Source: Pelodera strongyloides (taxonomy: Eukaryota; Nematoda; Chromadorea; Rhabditida; Rhabditidae). From it: DNA of 64,000 nt. The stretch lies in assembly GCA_036852015.1 (NCBI GenBank), contig JAANDG010000635.1, positions 1 to 64,000 on the forward strand, read 5' to 3'. Position numbers and translations under genes: made by a program. Each line of letters begins with the position of its first letter. Within the stretch, counting starts at the first letter, position 1. The notes below the pieces were generated by a model. The model did no database searches, was not told the origin of the DNA, and saw nothing but the letters and a program-made list of their open reading frames with translations. Below, piece after piece: positions 47,139 to 59,866 of the stretch.

Positions 47139-50100
47139 AAGCGTGAAACGTAATGCATGAACAAAGATAGTAGGATAGTCCATTGTTGAAGGATTGGACG
47201 ACGTTTTCTCTACATATCCTACCCCATACGAAAAATGTACCTGACGACGAGTGAGAGTCCACCGAGAACCTTCGCGGTGGTTCATTTGCAGCAGAACTAT
47301 TATTCGCGTATTCAGAAGTGGACTGGTAATCGGAAGAAATGCTTTTCTCTACTTCCAGAGTAGATGAGTCGGAGAATCTAAACACCGATCATTTTTTAAT
47401 AAAGTAAAAAAAAAAGACTTTTCGATAGAGGAGCATTCATGCCATAAAAAGAACAAAAGAAAATTATTCCATTCAAAAAGAGGTAGAAACAAACGTAAAC
47501 CTTGTATTCTTTCTTGGTGGAAAAGAAGGTGGGAAATCGAAATGCGTCTGTTGCTTTTGTTGAGATCGTGTAACATTCATATAATCATGGTTGCTGACGC
47601 TAGCTCGTCCAAATCTCCCTCCTAAATGAAAACGCTTCTAAACATTTTTGAAAAAATTCATTTGTTCCCACTACCAGCTAACCGTTCTATTCTAGATCTA
47701 CTAACGCAAGGCATTAGCGCTAAACGAGTGTTATCAACTTGGCACGAAGCGTAAAGGGGTGGGGTCTCCTCAAAACGACTGTGTTTTTCTTCATTTCGAT
47801 TCGAAAAGTGTTAGCATTCAAAATTACGGAATATCTTATCAAACAACTACCCTTGCGTGAAAGGGAAATAAAGGCAATTGGGACACCTGATCGTGGGTGT
47901 TTTTTATATTTTTATTATTATTACCTTTATATGGAATCAAAATGATTAAAAAATCAGAGGATTGGAGGTAACCGCATCCCTTTAGCAAAATTCTGTAGCT
48001 TACGTGGTTTTACACAGGGTTAAATTAGTTTAAGCAGCATATATACATTTAGCATTATGATAAAATATATTCAACATAAATGAGCACAAGCTTCTTATTA
48101 GCTGGAAACTTCACATCGCCTGACTTCTCTCGTCTCCGTAGTGACTCGTTCATTTTGGCCTCTCAAGCCGATGACCCATGGACCCTAGTTTAGAACAATT
48201 GCTCGCGTGCTTATGATTAAAACCATAATCTCTCCAATAAAGGCAGATCAAGAAAGAAAAATAAGCATGAGTCCATAACTCACCTAACGTTGGAACTGCA
48301 TAGTCACTGTTTGATTGGTTGTTCCAGGGCGGCGAGGTGACTATGGGCGAACTGATGGCCGAGTCAACCGCGATACTAGTCACAAGAGAGGGAGCGGCTT
48401 GACTCACAATCAAACCGTTCTTCGGTGAAGATGAGCTCCCAGATGAAGTACCTGAAGATGTACAGTCTGCAATAACACACGCAGTTATTTTAAACAGAGA
48501 CTCTCAAAGACTTATTAGTCAGCTCATGGCGCTCGAACGTTTGCTTACATTAGCCGACTGTTACTGAGTTCTTGATTTTTTTCTTGACATTAATGGATTA
48601 TTCTCCGTACAATAAGTGACTTAAACACATACCAACTGGTGGTGGCCTCGGTCCAATGGTCGTCTTGTCTACTGGTTGAGATGCTTGAGGAAGACCTGCG
48701 CCCGTGGGAAGCAACGGAGGATGAATGACTGATTGCAGCGCAGTTGAACTATCAAATCCTATAAGAAAAAATCGTACAGTCATAATCACGCGGTGCTCCA
48801 CATTCTTTGTCACTGCTACACGTTTTAGTAAATCATTTCCCTGCATACCCGATTGAATCAGGGGTGTTATTTCGCATTCGTCTCCATGTTCTTGTGAAGA
48901 TTCTACTCGCTGGTGCCCGTCGCTAAGCTCAAACGGCAAAGGAATGTCAGACTCATCATCGTCGTCACAAATCGAATGTGGCATCGGCTAAAATATACAG
49001 ATTTTTAACAGTTCTGTTAATTTTATTAAGTACCACGTAGTTTTTAAGGGAATATAATGTCTACAAAAGTGAAATCCCACCTCAGAGGGAAAGAAAACGG
49101 GTGCCGAGAGAGGACGTGCTCTTCGCCGGGAACTAGATCCCCCTCCCCCACGCTCACAGTCACTTCCGGGAGCAGGAGGAGGGTTCGAACCATCCAGATC
49201 AGACGAACTTCCCGACTTGGTTGTGTTCTCCGCCTGAAAAAAGTTGGTAAGACGGTTAGTTTTCTGGCAAGTAAGGTTGCGCTTCTAGAGAAGACGTATC
49301 AACAAAAGATTATGTATGAGCACTCTAGTAAATTACTTACCTCGGTATCTTCCACGTCCTCTGGGTTCTCCTCTGGGTGCAACATCCAATCCAAATAATT
49401 GACAATCATTTGAAAAGATGGGCGATGCTCACGTTTTTCCTGCAAGAAATTGGTACTTGCTATATCTCCCAGCAAGTAGAAATCGATTGTCAATCCCGGC
49501 ATATAATTGGGCTAGCGTGAATACCTGCCAACATGCAGTCATCAACTGATAGAGCTCCTGTGGACAGTTATGTGGAGCCTCCATTCGGTATCCTTCTTTA
49601 AGACACGAATACAATTGGGGCATTGCGATTGTTGGATATGGAGTGCCGCCGAGAGTCATTATCTCCCAAAGTAGAATTCCAAATGACCATCTAAAGAAAA
49701 ATGGGTTGTTCACCTAGAAAAGTTAGAAGTTCCCTAGGAAAAAAAAGAGGAACTGATAATAAAAGTAATGGACGTAAAGATGAGTTGAATTGTGAAAACA
49801 GCATAAGATATCAATGATTGTTGAACTTATATATACTAATTCTAATGAGTTTTTTCTCTGAATGAAAGCTTCTATGCGAACATACATTATACGTGGAAAC
49901 TTCTTATAGATGGAGTCAACCAATCGTTAGTATTCCAGAAATAACGAGCAGTTTTAAGTGTTAATTAACGATTGCGAAGAGGTAATACAATGTGGTTCAA
50001 CTGGTATTTATAAAAGATCGTGGAAATGATAAGAAGCACTTACACATCACTCTCAATCGTGTAAACGTGTGAGTCGAGTGCTTCCAGTGCCATCCATTTA

Positions 50101-53100
50101 ATTGGCAGACGCCCGTTTCCCTAAAAAAAACCATGCTCATCTTTTCGTGGTTTAATTCACAATTAGTTCAATGAATATTGCCATAACGAATAACTTAATT
50201 GTCCATGTAGAACAAAATGCGAAATTTCACCTTCTTTCTATAGTAATCTCTGGCACTTGTATCACGCGATAGTCCAAAATCAGAAATTTTCATGATAAAA
50301 TTGTCGGCGACCAAAATGTTTCTTGCCGCCAAGTCACGATGTATGATCTAAAGCGGACGTGATAAATCAATCAACCGGAAGCAAAACATTCTCACGTTTC
50401 ATGCAAACATGTTTTTCAATTGCATTTCTCACCTTTCTGTTACTGAGAAATAGCATTCCTTTGGCCACTTGATATGCAAATTCGACCAAATGGCGCTGTG
50501 TCAGGTTGGGAATAATTGCCCGCTCATCCCGCGAAGACAGCTGTGCAACACGACATATATTAGAAGAAATTCTACAGATTCAAAATGGTCATGACTGATT
50601 AGCTATCGTGAAGTCCAACTCCAAAGGCAATCATTTTCAGAGGTCAACTAACCCTTCTTGGTTCCAGGTAGTCTCCTGGGGTCCCATTTGTTATAGTAGC
50701 CCTCTGTTGTGCAGAAACCTCATCTTTGGGACGATGAGCACGGAGGAAATCCCTGAATTTTAGCAGTTCCGCTTTTCAATGCACAGTCTAGCTTAAGTCG
50801 TTTCCAAAGAAAGAAAAGCTACCTGAGATTTCCATGTCGACACAACTCCAATATTACATAGAGAGGCCCAGCTCCAGTACAACATCCAATCAGTCGCAGT
50901 AGGTTATCGTGATGCCCAATCACCTTAAAGGGACAAAATTTTAGAATGAACAATATTTTATGTTTGCGAACTGTGACCAGTACTATGAGTAGCTAGGAAA
51001 TAAAATGAAACATGAGCGAGCTCACCTTGAATGTGTGCATCTCAGAAACTAAATCAATCAACTCTCGTTCCAATGCGCTCGTCTTTAGTTTCTTCACAGC
51101 AACTGGCAACTGAAAACACTACCCCGATAATCCTACAATTCGGCTTTATGTAAATGCAAACTTCAATGGAGATGATAAACTATATTACACTTTTGGATCG
51201 TAAATAAAGGAGCCGTAACTTTGGAGCCATGCGAGGGCTAGAAACAAACTTCTGTGGTTTCCATTAATTTTCCGCTGGGATCATCTCCGGGGTCCAATCG
51301 GAGCATTCCCCTCCACACTTCTCCGAATGCACCTTCTCCGAGAATGTCGATTAGGCGCAGCCTGAAAGAACATACACGTTGTGTTAAGGACTTCAGAAAA
51401 CCGTGCTGACATTAACAACCAGATAATATTTTAGAGATAGGGTGTGTTTCGTTTATTTTATGTCAGAGAAAACCACTTCGCTTACTTGCTGCGATCGATC
51501 TCCCATTCCGGGTCTTCGGCGATCTCGTAATCAGAAAGAAGGGTAAGGTCGGAACTGTGCCTCGGTCGGCGAGTCGGTGATGGATTTTGATCGATAATCT
51601 GTATTTGATATGTGGATGGAAGATCGGACCAACCATCGCGTTCTGTGTCACGCGCTTTATGGGTGACAACCACCTAAAAAGGAAACGTTTGATTATAAAT
51701 AATCCGTAAGCATACGTAAGCATATTTAGATGTTTTTTTTATAAAAATAACTCCATATTTTCTTTTGCTTTATGCATGTCTTGCATATACGGATAATGGT
51801 ACTTCCATAGGAAAAGGCAGAACTCATAACTTACCCTTTTCCTCCTAGGCATCAAAGGCACTCGTTCTTGTATCTTCTTTTTGTTGGACCTCATACAGAA
51901 GTAGTAGGTGATGAGCAGCGCTGAAGTGAGTGCAGATGTACATACATATCAATGAAAAATTGCATGATGGAGATTTGGTCAATATTCAGATGACAATTGA
52001 TTTAGTCAATGGTAGTTTATCCTAATAACATAATTCTTCGAAAGCTTACCCAGTAGGAGCATTAGAAGAAGAACGAAGACAATTGAAAGGATGACAATTG
52101 TGCTGTATGAGTATCCACTCTCGGATTCAATCGAGCCGGTTGGAATCACAAACGCTTGGTAGCTATTCACAGACAACGTTGCGTTGCGTAACTCCTAAAA
52201 TACACCACTTATACTCATAACATTGTATTTGTGATCGATTGATTACGGTAACTCAACAATTGGCAAATCACTATTGAGCTTCATCAATCGTTTTTTTTCC
52301 TAGTTTTTGGATATTTTTGATGCTGTGTAAGTGACTAACTGTTCCCAGAGAGTTTCCAATAACGCAAGCGTATTTCCCTCCGTCACCGTTTGTTACATTG
52401 TAAATGATCAGCGACGACGAGTTTCCCTTGTGTGTGATTCGCGCCTTCTGAAATCAATTTTTTTTCCAGTGTAGGAGGAAACAACAAAATTGAGGAAACG
52501 ACAAACATACGCACAAGTCTTATGGTTATGCACTCACTTTGACATTCTCCATATTCTTAAAGTCGAACATTTCCGTGCCGGCAGTGCTGTTGAAGTAGAC
52601 ATCACTGCAATAATCCGTTACATCAAAGCCTGATAATCTCCTACGAGGTGCGCGGGTGGGGGTGCGAAGGGCTTGAGAAATGTGTGAGATCTTATTTAGC
52701 GCTGAGATGCCCGCTCTTACGTCGTACCTGACGCGAAAATACGCCATGTTGCGAAATCTGGAGTTGAACTCCTTTCGGCGTAATTTTGGCGCACGCACCC
52801 ATTACAATAATCGTCGACCAATAACTAACCTTTCGTATTTTATCCATTCGAAATGAGGTGTTAAATCCGAGATCGCCTCGCAGGTGAAATTGGCCGTACC
52901 TGCATTTATATGTACATATGTGTAAGGAATGCAAGTAAATACAAGACAGTCTAATCGATACAGCCATCTGACAGCTATTCAATTCAATAAAGGTTTATAG
53001 AAGAAACGCACCGGAGACTCAGAGATTTGTGTTGAGGTTTTTTGTACTGTAAACATAGTATCCTTGAAATAATACGTTCGGACTGGATTAATGACTTACC

Positions 53101-56100
53101 GTTAATGTTGACCCTTTGATCTTTGAGGATATTTGGGAGAATTATAGGCGGGGAGCGGAAGCGGTTGACCACGCGCACCACGAAATTCCTCGAAATTCGT
53201 CCATTGGTATTATGCACCTAAGAATTTGTTTTGAATTTTGCTTGTTAGCGCATAGGATTTTCAGCAATTGCTTGCCTTCGTTCCATAATCGATAACTGAA
53301 GTATACTACCTCGCATGTGTATGTTCCCGTGTCACTCGGTACAGCGTCCTCCAACTCCAAAACATGTCCTCGAATCCCGTTCATATATAGAGTATTACGA
53401 GGGCTATTCGGCATCAACACCGCCCCGTTTTTATGCCATACGTACTAAATATCGAAATATTTACGTAGAATCAGAGAATAACTGAAAAAAAACTTATACA
53501 TAAGACATTTGGACTGCTTAAGACCTAATGGATCCCGTTGGAGAGACTTGAAGAGATTCTCTAACCTGGAGATCTTTCCCGTAAGCCTCACACTCGAGTT
53601 TGATGGTTCTTCCAGCTGGAGCAGCCACATCGGCAATATGTCGCTGACGGACAAATTTTGGTGGTCCTACAAGATACTGAGATTAATTTACTAAAATCAA
53701 ACACTATACTCAGTACTTAAGCAAAATCAACTCACAGTCCGCTTTAATGCGTAACGATGCATACAAGTGACACAAGGACGCCCTATGAATTCAACAACTT
53801 GGAATTATGAAGCAATGATTTATGTGGAAAACAAACCATTGTAGTCTTCTCCCTCAAAGGCGGCCGTCTTTTCAATGTCGATTGCGATTGGGGTTTCGTC
53901 CTTGCCAATTTCATATGTAGATGTTGGTTCTGCAGTCGCAGAGGAAGTATTGGTCAGTTCCGCTTCTTCAGAATCCTCATTTCGCCTCTCGTGCTCCACT
54001 GAAACAAACAGAAACAAATTGCCTAACACATGTGTTAAGCCGCCGCCTACCATAAAAACGTATGTATAGTTGTTCAAGGAAAACTATAATTGGTCGGTTA
54101 GCCTTTACGGAAATCAGCAATTTCCTCTCCATCTTAACTTCCATTCAAAATCAAAGCCTGGTTCTGTTTGAGAAATAATTCAACTAGACCTATTATACGT
54201 CATAGTGAGCTGGACAATATAGGAATTAATCCTGGTGAATATCGCATCCAACCAGAGGCATTAGTTTTGTTCCGCTGACCTGTTTTTATTTTTCCTAATT
54301 AATTGTCAGCTCACCTAAATTCTGTTGTATGGCGACCTTCTCCCTATGAAGCGCCACAATGCGTCGCGCTCTTTCTCTCTTTTGCTCGTAGGTAAGCTTT
54401 GGCCATCCATTGAGAAATGGTTTGTACTGTTCCACCTCTCCTGGCCCGATAAGGTTGGGTAAGATGTGCGAGATGTCGAGGTTTCTGTTCTCAGTGATCC
54501 AGTCGAACAACTTCACTGGGTCTACAAGTCAGACAAGGGTCGAGAAGATAAAAATATATAACAAACTCACATTTTCGGGATGCACATGCGACGAGCGGGA
54601 AAGTGATTAAAACATCTAAAGCCAACTCACATGCCAATCACAGAAGTCGTGGAGGAGCAAAGAGCTGAGCATGCGTAGCATATGGTAGGTATAAAGAAAA
54701 GATGGGAACTTACGCAGTAGCATGCAGTTTATGTAAACAGTTTATATACTTACTCATCTGCGAACGAATACATCCTCACTCACTTAATGTATCTATACGT
54801 TGGTCGGCATCTATGTCCGACTGGGGGGTCTGGGCCGAGAGAGGCACTCCGTGAGACTCGCTAGGTGCGGGAAGGAATGCTGATGGAATCGATCGATTCT
54901 GATGAGCGGCTCGGATGCTTTCTGCATAAGGCTGACATGAAGTAGTCGTGACCAATGAGTAGTCAAACTTTCGTCTCGGTATGTTTCCAGTATACATCCA
55001 AATACAAAGGCAGTCCATCGGAGGGCTGGAGTTGGACACATTCAGATTTGCATAGTAGCCACAACGGTCTGTAAACAGGCACATACCTAACATTAGACAA
55101 CATGCAACATGCAAGACAATCTACTCTCGTGGCTTTTGCACATGCGAACCACGAAAATAAAGAATAGGTATTTTAACAAGTCTACGAATTAGCTCATAAG
55201 AAACATGGTATGCGTCTCATGCAAAATGACATGCGTGTTGTTGAAAAAAGCCAGAAAAAACTTATGCGACTAGTAGGGTTCGAAAAAGAAACTTAAATCT
55301 GACATCAATACTAAATTCATAAAACTTGCCGATGACATTGACCTTAAACTCTCTTGAGATTTGACCATTCTCATTCCGAACTACACACTTCCAGTTTCCC
55401 TAAAATAGGACATTCAAACCTTATTGGGATGGGCATAATTTGCTTCCAACCTCGAGAAAATCTAGTAACATATTACGACTGAAGTTCTCTCATTAACGAA
55501 CATTTTGATCCTTCCTAAAACTAAAAGACTTGTATGAAACCTACATGATGTAGTATCTCGAGCGACTGTATTTCAAGAGTCAAGCTCTTCCTGATCATCC
55601 TCAAGTACGGGTGCTTTTCGATGTATTTATCAGGCAGATGCTCTCCATTTCTATACCATTCGAGTGTGAAATTTTGCGTTCCGTGCCATGCGTCACAACT
55701 CAAGCGAACCTGTAACAATCCGCGAACGATGTGGCGATTTTCATATCTCACTGGCCACTTTTTTCTGAATATTCTGGACAACCAAATGATGAAGGCGTGT
55801 GTGGATTTATGCTTGTTGTAATTGTCACAGCTGCAAAATAGCTTTCAAACCTTGTCGCCCAAATACAAATCGAATTCGGTTGCCACGTCCCATTTGAATC
55901 GAGGTGGTGTAGGAACTGTTGTTGTGGTTTGCAAATGTGATGCGGGAAAAGCTGAAAAATACATTTGAATTGCTGTGATGGTCGTATCAAGCTACAAGAG
56001 GAATGTTTTCCAATTCCTGTCATAAATTATATCCAGTATGGCAAGCAAATTTACGCAATCAATTCACCTGTGCCCCTACTGTTTCCCACAAGAAATTTAT

Positions 56101-56741
56101 CCAACGTTGCTAATAAAGGAATTTGGTGAATTTCTGTTACAAATTCCAGTCATATATCACTGCGCACAGATTCTTCCCTATGCCTTTGATCTGGGCCGCC
56201 TTTCGAATGCACGTGTGCCAATATGCTCTTTTTTATTCTCATTATCACATTTCGTCGGATATTGGAGGGTTTTGTACCTGGCCGACGGCTCGCCCAAGAA
56301 GACGAATTGCTCTTTTTTACCCTCGTCCATACTGTAGTAATTAGCATTTGGAAATTTAACTCGATCCAAAAAAACATTGTCTTGTCCCAATATGAGAACG
56401 GGTTGTGTTACATATTTTCGTGAAATATGTGAAATTCCTGAGATTCCTTTGAGTGCAGGGGAATGATAATGCTTTAAATCAATTAAATGGTCTGCAGGCT
56501 CTTTGGAGACAGCCGCGCCCATTAGCCTTTCCAAGGACATACAAAAGATTGTTTTATTAACTAATGGAACAACAAATATAACTAACCAAATTCTTCGCAT
56601 ACAACCATGATCACATACAAGCAACGCCACAGTATATAAATATTAAAGATAATGTTTGAGATAATATTTTTACAGAAAATACTTACGCGTCTGTGAATAA
56701 ACAGCTCCAAACAATGGTAGAATCAATGAGAAAATTATCAT
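46782..56741 (-). CDS. Fibroblast growth factor receptor, EGL-15-like
   Basis: A receptor tyrosine kinase of about 1394 residues. A signal peptide ([18 protein letters not shown]) opens it. Ig1 spans about residues 45-130 (Cys in RLSCDAW and WKCVVRN). An insert follows at 131-294, then an acidic Ser/Glu stretch (~297-348). Ig2 ([14 protein letters not shown]) and Ig3 ([16 protein letters not shown]; long loop at ~490-550) come next, with the membrane helix at ~621-647. The kinase starts near 730: loop GEGAFG, VAVKK (Lys772), HRDLAARN (Asp902), DFG (920-922), tandem activation Tyr932-Tyr933 as in FGFRs, WMALEAL and [18 protein letters not shown]. The tail has Tyr1264-Met-Asn and Tyr1314-Ala-Asn, GRB2/SEM-5-type sites. 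In nematodes EGL-15 controls sex myoblast migration, fluid balance and axon maintenance; that role here is inference. One intron has a GC donor. Confidence 0.95.
47041..47136. repeat. (TA)n microsatellite in the last receptor intron
   Basis: Ninety-six bases of TA dinucleotide with one early AA interruption, in the intron between the last two coding exons (47240-46958). Likely length-variable between individuals and prone to slippage. Confidence 0.98.
54315..55068 (-). other. Receptor insert exons 5 and 6, phase-compatible pair
   Basis: Exon 5 (55068-54784, 285 nt) encodes a Cys-containing segment ([20 protein letters not shown]) and exon 6 (54521-54315, 207 nt) one starting [13 protein letters not shown]. 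Both enter and leave in the same phase, so either or both may be skipped without frame loss. They occupy the position of the EGL-15-specific insert between Ig1 and the acidic region, where C. elegans uses alternative fifth exons. The two are not similar to each other. Confidence 0.6.
56249..56437 (-). other. Candidate extra N-terminal exon in receptor intron 1
   Basis: Between exons 1 and 2 an open same-strand frame extends from 56630 to 56178 (150 codons) and reads like real protein ([40 protein letters not shown]). An acceptor (TCTCAG) before 56437 and a weak donor (AAAT|GTGATA) after 56249 would give a 189-nt exon that keeps frame between exons 1 and 2 and adds 63 residues. It could instead be an alternative first exon beginning at 56630 (hydrophobic [14 protein letters not shown]) or a nested gene. 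Confidence 0.35.
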
Positions 56742-56770
56742 GTCAGCGGCATCTACGGTGGTCCTGAAAT
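56742..56770 (-). promoter_or_regulatory. Putative spliced-leader or 5' UTR acceptor
   Basis: Twenty-two bases upstream of the receptor ATG the minus strand reads GAATTTCAG, a nematode-like 3' splice site (exon would start at 56763). No partner donor is obvious nearby, so trans-splicing of a leader is the simplest reading, with a cis-spliced 5' exon as the alternative. Confidence 0.45.
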
Positions 56771-56774
56771 TCAC

Positions 56775-59700
56775 AATTAGTTTGCATACTATGAAGATGA
56801 CAAAAAAGGTAATTCGAAATTCCAGGCAGATATGCGAATAATGACAACTCAAAGGAGTGTGGGTTTATGCCGAGACGTATTACACAATATATTTTTTCCA
56901 AATAATATTATTAAAAGTTAAAATTAAATAAATTAAAAGTTTGTCTGAAAGTAAACAGAACGGAATGTGTGCAGAACGTATGCAACCTCTATTGATGTTG
57001 GTACACTGCAACATCATAGTACTGCACTGACATTTCGTATATATGAACATTTTAAGGTGGTACACAAAGCGACTTATTAGAGTAAACACTTTCGTTGCAC
57101 AAAACTATTAAGTAAGGCAATATAAAGCATCAAAATGTGTACATCGCCTGCTACAGAGTTTGTATTCATAGCAGTGTGCGTACTCATCTATTCAGGTGGC
57201 ACTGTTTTTGATTCTTAAAAAACTGATGTTGTAAACACATCCAAAGCAAGTGATGAATAATTATAGAACAACACAGCTAGTAAACAAATTCATAAGTTGC
57301 AATTAGAATAATAATATAATAAACCCTGAAAGTTGACCGCACATATGATCGATTGATTGATAATATGATGTTCATGTGGTGATGCTAAAAGGCGCGTTAG
57401 TTGAAAACGACAGCGAGTGCGCCGGTTTCCACTGGTAGATAAATCTCTCATTTTCTCTCCGTGTTTCAGTTATATCGCGCTCCATCTTCTCGCTCTCTTT
57501 CTCTCTCTTTCTCACCATATAAGAAACCTTATCCTATAAGGTTGATTTTCTCCGAAAAAAAGGGAGTTTATGATGAAGTTACAGAACAAGAGTTTACAAG
57601 AAACATTCAAGAGACCAGGCGAAGAGGAAGACATAATATGTGGTAAGGCTAGTATACACTTGCACTACAAAAGATGATATTTGTGTTTATTTAGGGTTAA
57701 TGAGCTGATTTTCAGGTTAGTTGTTACTTTACAATGTGACATGTAATCGTAGGTTTCCTGTCGACATGAGTTAGTGTTAGGTCCATTGTATGTAAATGAT
57801 ACCCTTTGATTATAGAATTCAATAATCTAACACAGCGACTATAGAGAACGACAATCAGCCGATGAGATGCCAAAATAACTTTGCAAAGCTCACTTTCGAA
57901 GGTTTCAACAAGTGTTCATACAAGGAAGTTTACAACATTCCGAGTATAGAGACGAAATAGGTCTGACTTCGTGAAGCGAGAGAGGAGAAAAATTAGAGCG
58001 TGCGATAGACATAAAGCGAACACAAGTAAGTAGATAGAAAATGAGTAACGGAGAGAAATATACTAGAGAGAAAAAGACGGAGAACTAATTGATTAATAAG
58101 TTGACTGCGGATCATCTTCAGTTCTCCATAAACACAAATATGTTTTGTTTTAAACATCTTAATGAACTAATTAATACGGTACGACAAAAATACAATATAT
58201 TTGCACTAATTCTTTCTGACATGCAGGTTTTCCTAACTTCTAGAGACTAGATCTTCCTGTAATGGCGAAAGGAAACGAAATTTATGGCCAATAACCAACA
58301 TGTTTCCCTGAAGAACAGTGAATTTGCGGAGAATGTTTATATTTGGTTGGAGGCACATATTCTAGTCTACGACACTTTCGCAACTCGCATCTTGAGGAAA
58401 TAAGCTAAATATGAATTGTCATCTTCAAAATAATTGCTACTAAATAGTCACAATGATTAGTAGGGATCTAGCCTGTAACCTTACAAGTCAGAATTGATGT
58501 GCTCGCTTTTCACGTCGTATTCAGGCTTTCTTTTTGTTGGTTTACTTACTGAAGCGTGAGACAGCATCCTTTAAATTTAAAGCGTAACAATTTTTTGTCT
58601 AAATAAGCGAGGTGAGTCAACAATAATCGAAATCTTATGGCAAAATGCACAACCCATAAGCATAACGGGAAATGTTTTGCAAGCACTCATTTGTCAAGCG
58701 CATAATATTTCTAGTGCACCTATCACTACGAAGAACGTAATATCCGGAAATTTTAACAACAGTAATGAAGTATAACATTACATTGGTGTAGATTTTTGAT
58801 AAAAAAGCCAACCCACAAATTACACAAATTATTGTGTAGTTTTATTATTTTACTGGATTTTCAAAAAGATAGATTAATGAAAATAAACAACACTTGTGAT
58901 GATCAGTTATAAATCATTGAATCGAATCGATATAATCAGATAATGCGCCTGGTAGGTTGTCGTCTGATATGCATCTCTGCCGTAGTCAGAGCTGCTCCCG
59001 CTCTACAGGATATCATATTTAATCCAATCGGGTCGACAGCCGGAATAAACAAATTTCGTGCCAGCCATAGGCGTATTAACAACTTAATACATCCGAAAAC
59101 TGTATGCAAATTAGTTTTTTATAATGTTTATTAGCTTCTTTTAATTAATAACAAGAGTGTATATTTCCAGAAAATATCAACTTTTGGCACAGGATCAGTA
59201 CGGTTGGTTCTGTTTAAACCACAATGTAATTTGTTTGGAACGTCGCTTTTTTGTGTGCATCACGGGGCACTTTTTCCCGCCTTAAACCATCTGGAGGAGG
59301 TCTGAATGTTATACATTACTTGGTGCTGAAGAACGCTCATAACATCGCACGTGTAATGGAACATAGGAACTGCTTGAAAAAGTAGAGTGTTTCCCTGTGA
59401 TGCATAAGCACATCGTAAATTGAACGTAAGCCTAATTACTGAGTCACATTTTTATTAAGCAATTGTGGTCTAATGCAGCGAACTGAAAACGAGTACCTTA
59501 AGCATATAAAAGACGGGAATGCAGGAGCCAATTAAAGGACTTGATAATAACACACTAGGTCCGTCAATGAATTCGAGCGCACCAAAATAATAATAATACC
59601 TTTGTATCTATTGCACGGAAAAAGGGGCACTGTACTGAAATATATTTATAGTTACCTAGGGGTATTATTCCCGAATGCTTAAATCAATTTACTTACCCAA

Positions 59701-59866
59701 GCGGTAAGTTTACTAATAAACACATTACTATGTGTTCATTTCATAATCCTATTTTTCCACATGCGACGATTGAAACTACAAAATACTGTGAGTAAACGGG
59801 AAGAGGTTGGAAACTAGACCTCATCAGAAATGTTGTAATCTAAACTCGCTTAGGTTTAGTTTGCAG
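56775..59866. other. Upstream intergenic region of the receptor
   Basis: AT-rich, with a CT-rich tract (about 57479-57513, TCTCGCTCTCTTTCTCTCTC) and short unconnected open frames. Promoter elements of the receptor probably lie here, but none is recognisable by eye. Confidence 0.5.

Larger units (their letters stand above)
46782..56741 (-). other. Exon map of the FGF receptor gene
   Basis: Coding exons, 5' to 3': 56741-56687, 55951-55851, 55709-55545, 55399-55330, 55068-54784, 54521-54315, 53998-53837, 53666-53566, 53444-53310, 53217-53100, 52899-52830, 52727-52538, 52447-52340, 52194-52050, 51920-51835, 51673-51486, 51361-51250, 51109-51026, 50923-50823, 50752-50653, 50540-50433, 50347-50231, 50120-50044, 49690-49525, 49439-49341, 49233-49081, 48987-48849, 48758-48633, 48466-48284, 47621-47501, 47377-47241, 46957-46782. 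The lengths sum to 4185 nt and every junction keeps frame. The 90-nt intron 48848-48759 is itself in frame and could be retained. Donors are GT except GC at 55329. Confidence 0.9.

Noticed and set aside
46888..47385. Minus-strand frame containing a Tyr-Ile repeat
   Set aside because: It reads through the TA microsatellite in a receptor intron; only its first part (exon 47377-47241) is coding.
53757..53793. Small extra exon between receptor exons 7 and 8 ([10 protein letters not shown])
   Set aside because: It has usable splice sites but leaves the wrong phase for exon 8, whereas direct joining of exons 7 and 8 is in frame.
55325..55327. GT donor (AA|GTTTTATG) for receptor exon 4
   Set aside because: Its use shifts exon 5 into a frame with an early stop; the GC donor three bases away keeps the frame.
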